64,000 nt of DNA. Origin: Boswellia sacra. Its lineage: Eukaryota > Streptophyta > Magnoliopsida > Sapindales > Burseraceae. Where the stretch lies: positions 124,001 through 188,000 of the forward strand of contig SNVD02004570.1 of assembly GCA_013180625.2 (NCBI GenBank), written 5' to 3'. The notes under the pieces were generated by a model. That model searched no databases and was not told the DNA's origin. It was given only the letters and a program-made list of their open reading frames with translations. Positions 11,453 through 20,500 of this stretch are shown here, piece by piece (positions within the stretch are counted from its first letter, which is position 1; every line of letters begins with the position of its first letter). The position numbers and the translations under genes are program-made.

Positions 11453-12300
11453 TTAGGCAACATAGTTGAATTTCCTTGGACATTGCATCAAGTGTTGATT
11501 GCATCACACAATAAATAGTAAAAATTCTTGGAATGGCTCTTGAAAGCTAAGCCATGACATTTTGTTCAACACAGGCCAAAAGAAAATGCTGAAATTTTTG
11601 TTGATTCGTTCATACCCCTGTAGAACAGCTTACAACCTGATATGGAGCTTGATTTACTCTGGCAAGCATTAAAAAATTTAGGAAATAGAGTCAATGTTCG
11701 GTATGGAAGAGAGTGAAATATTTATAATTGTTCAATGAACTCTATACTTAACTTTAAAGAGCCATGGGAAATAGAAATAGCAGTAAGACTTCTGGAAATA
11801 AGATCTTCTATGACCCTTTTTACTAACCGGTAATACCACTTGCTATCTGGTGAGATAATTTTTGCTACAGCAGATGCATGTGTATCCATCCAATCGTGGG
11901 GTGCAAACATATTACGGTCACTAACATAGCACTCTGCGATTGGGTGGATACATAAGCATTTACTGTAGGGGAAGTTTTTTCCAAGGGTTGTTGAACTAAA
12001 ATTATGATCCATATTTAAATCACATGGAGCTCTTTTGGTCTATATGTCTCTACATCTGTTGATAGGTGAGTCATTAATGACATTTTGTTGCTTGCTTCGT
12101 CCTCTTTCCTTTTCCCTTTGCTTCTTCCTCTGCTCTCCTTGTTTTATTATTATTATTTCTTTTAAGTAATGTGCAAATCATGTACCTGTACTCGTCTTTT
12201 CTTTTCCCATCTTTTTGTACCTCTATTTAGTGGTCTTTGGGTGTTTATCATTGTGTTAATATTCATAGCATGATACGGGGAATCCTACATGTGATGCCCA
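11453..12300. repeat. Duplicated segment, copy A (partner at 15,945-16,760)
   Basis: Begins AACATAGTTGAATTTCCTTG and matches, with many substitutions and small indels, the segment right after the Ty3-type element at 15,945. Shared landmarks in order: ATTGCATCACACAAT, GTAGA(A/G)CAGCTTAC, TTTAGGAAATAG, a foldback block, then a TTTCTTTTC and CTCTATTT region. Without the retroelement the two copies would be about 1.25 kb apart, so they are an old tandem duplication that predates the insertion. Confidence 0.8.
11865..11968 (+). ncRNA. Candidate MIR-like foldback (40-bp stem, 24-nt loop)
   Basis: Arms 11,865-11,904 and 11,929-11,968 pair along 40 positions with no bulge. By my count 32 pairs are Watson-Crick, six are G:U on the plus-strand RNA, and two are true mismatches (a C:A and an A:A). 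On the opposite strand those six pairs would be A:C mismatches, so the fold favours plus-strand transcription. The loop is 11,905-11,928. Stem length, loop size and absence of bulges fit a plant MIRNA precursor. I recognise no known mature miRNA in either arm, and I cannot show that it is transcribed. A foldback MITE is the alternative. Confidence 0.45.
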
Positions 12301-12689
12301 AAATTTTAGGTTGTGTCTGGATATATGTATTTGTTGTTTCCTGTATTTCCATTTCAGTTTGACTTTCTTGTAGCTGTATGAAAAATGTTTGAATACATAT
12401 TTTATTTTGGAAATAGAGAAACAGCTAGTTAAGATGCAACACTACCATTGTACAATTTTGCAAAAAATTGAAAAGCACTTCTTTAGGTTTTCTTGTAAAC
12501 CTTCCACTAGAGAATTAATTTAATAAAACTTTTTATGCAAAACTGTACAACGATAATGTTACACTTAATTAGATTTTTTTTTTTCAAAATAAAATATGTA
12601 TACAAATGTTTTTAGAATGTTCCATGAGAAACTCAAAATAAAATAAAAATAGAGAAAGCAACAAATATATGTATACTAACACAGCCTAG

Positions 12690-13262
12690 TGTTACGGCCC
12701 GCCAAGTTCCTTGCTAGAGTTGGCCCAATTACACAAGGCTTGGCCTAATCCAAGCCCATCTTCTGGAAGCTCTAGCTAGTTGGCATGTTAGTTGGCATCT
12801 ATTGTACATATCTTCTAGATGGTCCAACTAGCCGTTATAATATAGCCGTTGTAATATAGCCGTTGTAATATAGCCGTTATATAGCCGTTGGGAACTAGCC
12901 GTTATATAGCCGTTAGGAAACTAGCCGTTATATAGCCGTTAACTAGCCGTTATATAGCCGTTAGAAAACTAGCCGTTATATAGCCGTTAACTAGCCGTTA
13001 TGGAGGAGGTGACTCACTATAAAAACCCCTCCAAGGCTCATTTGTAACATATCCAAGCTAATCCAAGCTATCATTCATTTCAAGCATTGTAAAGCTCTCG
13101 TCGTTCTTTGCATTCTTGCAATACTTGAGTTCTTAAGCTCAACGGTCCACAAGCTTCTTCATTAAGCGAAGCAAGCTATCCGCAAGGCTTACTTAGCAAC
13201 TTCGGGTTCAAGTTGTCTAAGTGCCGCACGAGCAAGCTGCGCTAAACTCCAAGCTCGTGACA
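12690..13262 (+). repeat. 5' LTR of the TR-GAG element
   Basis: 573 bp. Holds a tandem array of TATAGCCGTT/CTAGCCGTTA units at about 12,831-13,000. A TATA-like ACTATAAAAACCCC follows at about 13,015-13,030, a likely promoter for the genomic RNA. Confidence 0.92.
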
Positions 13263-13298
13263 GTTGGTATCAGAGCACGGTTCGAGCACAAAGAACAA

Positions 13299-14738
13299 AT
13301 GGCATCCGGCATGGAGATGAACATGAAGGAGCAAGTCCGTGGTCGAGAGGAACAATCTCTCCCACAACCACGCCTACAAGGAAAACGTGGTAAGACTAAA
13401 GCCCCCCTCACGGAAGTCTTGGAGCCTCGTGTTGCAAGCCTTGAACAAACTATCTCGGGGATGGACAATGCGATCGAAGGGCTCTCCGCACGTCTCGAAG
13501 GTCTAGAGACGGAATATGGAGAGATAACCCAAGCCACAAAGTCCAACATCAACGAGTTTAGTAAGGCTTATGAGAAGGAGCTTCGTAACATTACACGAGA
13601 GCTCACAAGCTTGCGGGTCTTTATGGAACATGAGTTGCGAGGACTTCGTGCCGAAGTAGAGGAAACTCGCACGGAATGGGAGAAGCACCAATGCGAGCGC
13701 GCTAGCCCTTCCTACACAAGCGGTAATGCGTTGATAAATATGCAAGTGCCTACTCCTCCCACGTACCATGGCACCCGCAATGCAACGGAAGTGGAAAACT
13801 TCCTCTTTGGCTTGGAACAATACTTCGAAGCTAAATGTGCCCACGATGATGCTTCGAGGATCGGTGTTGCGCCCACATTTCTACGTGATGCAGCCCAACT
13901 TTGGTGGCGTCGAAAGCATGGCGACGCAGGCAAAGGCATCATTTCCCTCCGCACATGGGAGGATTTCAAGAGAGAACTTCGGAAGCATTTCTCTCCAAGC
14001 AATGCCGAGAAGGAGGCAAGAGGTCGTCTCCGCCGATTGAAGCAAAGCGGCACAATCCGTGAGTACATTAAAGACTTCACTACTATAATCCTTGAAATTG
14101 AGGACATGTCCGAGAAGGACTCCCTCTTCTATTTTCTTGATGGGCTCAAAGATTGGGCAAGAATTGAACTAGAGAGGCGCAACGTGCAAGATCTCGATGA
14201 TGCTATAGCCGTAGCCGAATCTCTTGTGGATTACTCTACCCAATTCAAGGAGAGGAAGCCCAACCACGAGAAAGAGGGGGAAGAGCAACATCATCCTCGC
14301 AAGGAAAGTGGCGAACGCAAAACATTCGGAGGGGACAAACGAAACACACCCAATAGAGGTAAGTTTGATGCCCCTAAACCTAAAAGCCCTTGCTTCATCT
14401 GTGATGGTCCTCATTGGGTTCGTGATTGCCCAAAGAGGAAGGCCCTCAATGCTCTTGTCACTCAAGATGGAGGTGTCCATAAGGAGGAGCTGCAAGCGGA
14501 AATGGGTTCCCTTCATATCATTGGTGCACTCAAGAAAACCACACCTGCCAAGAAAGGTTTAATGTATGTGAGTGCCACCATTAACGGCAAAGATGTGCGT
14601 GCAATGCTCGACACGGGAGCCACGCACAATTTCATTTCTGAAGAAGAAGGCCAAACGGTTAGGTCTCAAATACACCAAGGGAGGTGGTGCCATCAAAGCC
14701 ATAAACTCAGCTGCCAAGGCAATTGTGGGGGTGTCTAA
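13299..14738 (+). CDS. Gag polyprotein of the TR-GAG element, with start of a protease domain
   Basis: ORF of 479 aa from the first ATG after the primer binding site. The N-terminal third is charged and probably coiled-coil (repeated Glu/Leu segments). Next comes the retrotransposon gag domain (FLFGLEQYFEAK, then AAQLWWRRKHGDAG and FKRELRKHFSP), a Lys/Arg/Glu-rich linker, and a CCHC-like knuckle CFICDGPHWVRDC with three rather than four residues between second Cys and His. The aspartic protease motif LDTGATHNFIS follows. Just after it, near 14,648-14,655, one extra base in a GAAGAAGAAGG run shifts the frame, so this ORF ends in a false tail while the protease continues in the next frame. In related elements Gag packages the RNA into particles. 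Confidence 0.85.
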   Translation: MASGMEMNMKEQVRGREEQSLPQPRLQGKRGKTKAPLTEVLEPRVASLEQTISGMDNAIEGLSARLEGLETEYGEITQATKSNINEFSKAYEKELRNITRELTSLRVFMEHELRGLRAEVEETRTEWEKHQCERASPSYTSGNALINMQVPTPPTYHGTRNATEVENFLFGLEQYFEAKCAHDDASRIGVAPTFLRDAAQLWWRRKHGDAGKGIISLRTWEDFKRELRKHFSPSNAEKEARGRLRRLKQSGTIREYIKDFTTIILEIEDMSEKDSLFYFLDGLKDWARIELERRNVQDLDDAIAVAESLVDYSTQFKERKPNHEKEGEEQHHPRKESGERKTFGGDKRNTPNRGKFDAPKPKSPCFICDGPHWVRDCPKRKALNALVTQDGGVHKEELQAEMGSLHIIGALKKTTPAKKGLMYVSATINGKDVRAMLDTGATHNFISEEEGQTVRSQIHQGRWCHQSHKLSCQGNCGGV

Positions 14739-15399
14739 AGCCACATCCGTCCAACTTGGCACGTGGAATGGTAAGCTTGATTTCTCCATTGTTCCTATGG
14801 ATGATTTCCAAGTAGTGCTCGGCATGGAATTCTTCGATCAAGCCCATGCCTTTCCCATACCATCTTCTAACTCCCTTAGCATCCTCGATGGAGGTCATTC
14901 ATGCACGGTCGGCATAGAACGTGTAGCTAAGGTCGAGAAGAAGATAATGTCCGCACTACAATTCGAACAAGGGATCAAGGAAGAGCCGAACCTCCTTACT
15001 CCTATTCGGGAGCTCAACGATGGGGAAAACCTCGTCACTAAGAGCCCACAAATTCTGCCCATCCTTGACAAAAACAAGGATGTTGTGGCTCAAAATACAT
15101 CGGAGAGACAATCACCAAGGCAAGAGGAGTTCGACATCGAACCTCCATCCATAGTGTCTCATTGCATGATGCCTCCCAAGACCGAGAAGGCAACCAAGAG
15201 GTCACGCAAGCGCGGAAAGGGGAAGCGTCGACGTAAGGTCTCTCGCCCACAACCGATGATACCTTCTCAAGGACGCAACGGGGACGTTGCGGAATCAGGT
15301 GGGGGAGAATGTTACGGCCCGCCAAGTTCCTTGCTAGAGTTGGCCCAATTACACAAGGCTTGGCCTAATCCAAGCCCATCTTCTGGAAGCTCTAGCTAG
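14650..15399 (+). pseudogene. Frame-shifted protease remainder and basic C-terminal region
   Basis: Continues the retropepsin-like domain in the second frame (KRLGLKYTKGGG, then LDFSIVPMDDFQVVLGMEFF), as in Ty3-group polyproteins. Where reverse transcriptase would follow there is instead a short charged region ending in RSRKRGKGKRRRKVSRPQ, then the polypurine tract and 3' LTR. The reading frame runs into the LTR and stops at 15,399. Whether it is made by frameshifting or is simply a broken ORF cannot be told from one copy. I see no pol domain. Confidence 0.75.
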
Positions 15400-15939
15400 T
15401 TGGCATGTTAGTTGGCATCTATTGTACATATCTTCTAGATGGTCCAACTAGCCGTTATAATATAGCCGTTGTAATATAGCCGTTGTAATATAGCCGTTGC
15501 CGTTGGGAACTAGCCGTTATATAGCCGTTAGGAAACTAGCCGTTATATAGCCGTTAGAAAACTAGCCGTTATATAGCCGTTAGCTAGCCGTTAACTAGCC
15601 GTTATATAGCCGTTAGAAACTAGCCGTTATGGAGGAGGTGACTCACTATAAAAACCCCTCCAAGGCTCATTTGTAAGATATCCAAGCTATCCAAGCATTT
15701 GTAAGCATTTCAAGCATTGTAAAGCTCTCAATCGTAATACAAAGCATTCTTTGAGTAAGCAATACTTGCCTTCATTCTTCCTACTCTTCTCCTTGTTGCC
15801 TTCGAGTTCTTAAGCTCAACGGTCCACAAGCTTCTTCCTTAAGCGAAGCAAGCTATCCGCAAGGCTTACTTAGCAACTTCGGGTTCAAGTTGTCTAAGTG
15901 CCGCACGAGCAAGCTGCGCTAAACTCCAAGCTCGTGACA
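15310..15939 (+). repeat. 3' LTR of the TR-GAG element
   Basis: 630 bp, the same ends as the 5' LTR but longer. The TAGCCGTTATA array differs in copy number, and an extra stretch around 15,731-15,805 has no match in the 5' LTR. Confidence 0.92.
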
Positions 15940-15944
15940 CTAGG

Positions 15945-16760
15945 CATCATAATTGAATTTCCTTGGGCATTGCATCATGTCATGTGCTGATTGCATCACA
16001 CAATCAATAGTAAAATTCTTGGAACATTTTTATAGGCTAAGGCTTGACATTCTGCTTAATCCGGTTAAGAAAATACTGAAACTTTGCTCGATACATTCAT
16101 ATCCCCGTAGAGCAGCTTACCAGCTGATATAAAGCTTAATCAACTCTAGGAGGCATCAAAAGAATTTAGGAAATAGTGATCATAATGACTCTTGAAAAGA
16201 CTGTTATTCAGAGACTTTGTACTTCACTTTAAAGACTCTGGGGAAATAGAAATGGCAGTAGACTTCTGGAGACCACAACTTCTATGTCCCTTTTACTAAC
16301 TCTTCTATTCATATCAAAACTCTTAACTTCTAACTTATGCTACATACCATTGGCTGAGAAAATTTTTCCTAACAGCAGATGCATTTGTATCTTTGCACAC
16401 AAATCATGTGTGCTGATGTAGCACTCCATGATTGGGTTTGCTGATGTAGCACTCCATGATTGGGTTGATGCATGTGCATCCGCTGCAGGGGAGGTTTTTC
16501 TACTATTGGGTTGTCGAAGTAAAATTATGATATATATTATATTTGAATCAAATTGAGCTACTTTGATTTAGAATCCTTTTATATCTTTTGATTGATCAGT
16601 CAATAATGCCATTCTGCTTCTTACTCTCGTCCTCTGTCCTTGGCTTTTTAATTTTTGTTTATAGAAAATGCAAATCGCGTAACTCTACTCTTCTTTTCTT
16701 TTCTATCTCTTTCTACCTCTATTTGGTAGTCTTTGGTTATTAAACATGAGATCAAAGCTC
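15945..16760. repeat. Duplicated segment, copy B (partner at 11,453-12,300)
   Basis: Follows the element directly. Shares the order and much of the sequence of copy A, including the block around the foldback. It also has its own internal 28-bp tandem duplication at 16,411-16,466. Confidence 0.8.
16372..16500 (+). ncRNA. Second copy of the foldback, rearranged
   Basis: Homologous to the stem at 11,865-11,968. The outer arms (CAGCAGATGCATTTGTATC, and GATGCATGTGCATCCGCTG) and inner arms (AATCATGTGTGC, and GCACTCCATGATT) still pair. A 28-bp block starting TGCTGATGTAGCACTCC is present twice in tandem (16,411-16,438 and 16,439-16,466), so either repeat can form the 3' inner arm. Expression is unknown. 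Confidence 0.35.
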
Positions 16761-16769
16761 AACCGGCCG

Positions 16770-17578
16770 TCTCCGCAATGTGGTGGCCATTATTTTTGCA
16801 CTTACACCGCCACCTTTTCTATCATGTCTTTTCTTGTCGTTGAATTCTGTTTAAGCAGTTTATTTGGTTTATATTTCATTGGTTGGTCTTGTAGTTTGAT
16901 TTCATGAGTTGTCCAATTTGTCGCTTAGGATTAATTGGAAAACCAAAATTGAGCTCAACTCTTATTTACCCTTGGTAGGATTTCAGTAACATTCTTTATT
17001 TATTTTCTGATGGAGTAATTCTATTCTCACAGTTTTAAGAATTTCAACTTTGTCTCCAAGTGATATTATAGATGATTTGACATTCTTCACCATATATCAC
17101 AATTACTATGGCAAACCTGTAGTGTGACCCAAAATGTCATATGGGCTCGCACTGTAAGTAGACTCCAAACACTTCCTACAGGTGCACATTTACAAAATAA
17201 TATTTTGAGTTTGTTGACGAACATGGAAACATATTGTTTCAATTACACAATGTTGGTTACTTGCCAAAACATGTTAAACATTTTACATCTGCAAAACATC
17301 AGAATTCGTTGCAAGTCTTAAAGAATTATTCTCATCCGATTTGGCATCATCTTGCACATCTTTCAGATAAGGGGTTCTTTTCATCGGTTCTATATTTATA
17401 ATTTTAATCTGTATCCTAAATGAAAAAAAAGAAACAAATAAAATGTCCCAATCAATTCCAATATCGTAGCAATTAGACTGTGTCAAGTTGAGAAAAGAAT
17501 GGAGTGCATATAAGAGAGCTAATGCAAAATTCTTGGGCCAACGCCTTTGATGAAAATCCAGCAGTGTTCATCTCAACA
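16770..17578 (-). other. Intergenic and probable 3' UTR of the TrpRS gene
   Basis: No coding motif. The part at 17,229-17,578, just beyond the TrpRS stop, has a diverged second copy at 29,440-29,748, so it was duplicated with the gene end. Confidence 0.6.
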
Positions 17579-20500
17579 CTAGTTGAACATATCGGGAAGG
17601 GGTCTCACTGCCATAAATGCGTTGACCATCTGAAAGAAGAAACAATCAGAAAATTATCATCGATAATTCGGTATTATTGTCCTCCTCTCTCTATCTCTTT
17701 CTCTATCTTTGCATTAATTTCCTTTAAAATCCACAGCCTTCTGGCAATCTAATTGCATTCTGTTGACCAGAAATGACTAAATCCTACTCGAATAATTAAC
17801 AAAGCATAATTCTACTCGAGGTAGGCTAGAAGCTTACCTCATCAGTCACTGCAGCCCGAGCCCTCTGGTGTCTTTCAACCAACTCAGTTAAAACTTGAGC
17901 CAGGCGTTGCTTAACTTCCCCAGTTAGCATGCGACCCTCACCATATTCCTAAATGAGGATCAAGTGTTATGGTTCTTATTCACGTTGTTTATAAATGTTT
18001 CTGAATGCACATGAATTTTCACACCAAAAAGTAACAAACTTCACTTGAGAATTAATTTATATTAGCTAGCGACAAGAATCTCACCTTTCTTATGTGATCG
18101 AGTTCTGCATCATCCTCTAAGAAGAAGCTTAGGTATTTAAATGGTATATCCACCTACATAATTTCCAAAAGAAACAAATTTATCAAAATGTCATTAACTC
18201 CAAAATATCAAGCACTTGCAAGGTTAAAGCTAATTGGACCAACCAGACATATTTAACAATTACAGTAAACAAGATGTCTAGTACCTCAAGGTTTGCTCCA
18301 AGTTTTCTATGTAATTCCACAGTTTCTTGTCCACCAGAGAATGCATATTTGTTTATCTGCAGATGTCAGCACAAATTATCATGAGGACGTGCAACAATGA
18401 ATACAAGCCATTTTTAATATAAGCTTATCAATGCCCTATTAATCTATTAAACCCATTTACAGTTGCAGCCAGCTATAAGTCTTTCCTTCCATGGCTTTTC
18501 AAGTGCACAACAAATGGGTCCATAGTAAAATAACTTCTTAGTTACATAATGAAAAATAAATGAAAAGAAAAATGAAGAAGAATTGTCAATATTTTGGGTA
18601 CTAGGTTCTTCTGTATAACTAACTAAATTTCTACGTCTCCAGAATTCAAGAAGACCACATGTTACAAAGAAAAGAATGGTGATAAAACCCAATGTCTATC
18701 TTCATTTCTTTTAAAAATTAGATCAGCATTAGGTCAAGTTAGTTCCTATATAATGGCCATGTATAAAATGAGCTATGAGTTTTCTGAATCAAACCTTGTC
18801 CTTAATTTTCTTCCCAGATTCAGTCACATATATTGCAGAATTTGGATCACTAGCATTCATTTTCCCTGTCTCCCCCTGGATAGATCATTACAAAAAGAGA
18901 TGAGATCAATGAATTTAGGGCAAGGAAATCTACTGTAAGATCACAGTAATTTGCAAGTCAGATAGAGAACAAAAATAAACTCCACTGAACATCATAAAAC
19001 TTATATCATAATATACTTTGATAAGCAATAAATAAAACAAACGTGCAGAATGGATATATGATTTCCATAAACATGATACAACTTTGCGCGGAATGGATAT
19101 ATGATTTCCCATAAACATGACACAACTTCTAATCTTCTACTGCAGATCATGATAATGATAGTTGTTGAGTGTTGTATAATATTAATATACTTTACTAACC
19201 ATGTTTAAGGACTACACATGTGAATAGCTATTAATATATAAATGTTAGTTTATTTTTTGAAGGAAATCCTAAAGATATTCTAATTCAATCCAACTCATTA
19301 TCAAGACTTTGTTTTAATTTATCTAGTAAGGCATATTTCCATTATTCCATTATGCCAACATGGTAGTTAATAGATGCTTGGTTATGAGACTATTTTAAAC
19401 AAATTTAGATCTTTCAATTTATACACACACGAACAGAAGAAGAAGAAGAAGAAGAAAAAGAAGAAGAAGAAGAAGAAAACTGTCTTACTCTAGCCTTGAG
19501 TTTGACTTTGATACTTCATTATTTTGCAAGTGTTGTCAATCACTATTTTGGAAGTGTTGTCAAAATATGACTTCTTTCCATCAAATATGTTAAAAAATTT
19601 AACTATATATCTTATAACATACAATTCAATTTGACAAGAGATTGATGAATAAAATTCTCAAAAGAAGTAGTCAAAGTGGAAAAAAATGAATTATTATTAT
19701 TATTATTATTATTTTTAATATCCTATGTTATTATAAGCAAAATTTACAACTAAGTTCAAGTAGATAAATATAACATGTCCAGCCTATGAGTCTCCATTGG
19801 TTATCAATTAAATTCTATGCCGAAACATAAAAGTACCTGTAGGGCAGGGAAGAATGATGACTCAATCAAAGCAGGCTTGTGATATCCTATCCGAGGAGCA
19901 ACATCTCGTGTCATTCTGAAGTAAGGATCCTAAACAAAAGATCATCCCAAAATGACATCAATAAGAGCAAAAGACACACATGCACACACATGGAGAGAGA
20001 CATAGAAGACTCAATATATTGGCATTGCTAACCCAGACAGTTCACCACTTTAAATGAAGATTGTCCCACCATTACACACAATATTCTAACAACAATAAAC
20101 ATGATGATGATGCACATAATAAAAGTATGACATAGAACAATGACTGGTGAAACGGTTTTTACATTTTGTGGCAAATTTTTCTAACACACTAAACTTTTAT
20201 CCATGTACTTATATGTTTTGGGTGCCTAAATATAAAATAGCAGTCATTATTAAACGAAAATAATTATCAGCTACAGAATCATATTGTGTTTCAAGTACAA
20301 TTTGTATTAATCACTAATATGATCTAAAAGTATATTCAATTAAACAAAAAAAGTCTAAATAAAGGGAAGAAGACTGCACCTGGTCAATGGCACAAGGAAT
20401 TAAACAACGGAGGTGATCTTTGCCTGAGAAAAGGTGTGGGAAAGAACTTGGAAATGATGGAACTGCCTGCACTAACCCAAAATAAAGCATAGAGGTATTT

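Larger units (their letters stand above)
12690..15939 (+). mobile_element. Non-autonomous Ty3-type LTR element (TR-GAG class), complete with TSD
   Basis: A 3,250-bp element with LTRs at 12,690-13,262 and 15,310-15,939, both starting TGTTACGG and ending GTGACA. CTAG flanks both sides (12,686-12,689; 15,940-15,943) as the target duplication. The primer binding site TGGTATCAGAGC (13,265-13,276) matches the initiator tRNA-Met 3' end. The polypurine tract AGGTGGGGGAGAA ends at 15,309. The interior is only about 2 kb, with gag and a protease-like domain but no reverse transcriptase, RNase H or integrase. It must therefore rely on another element's enzymes. The LTRs differ mainly by indels in internal repeats. 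Confidence 0.93.
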
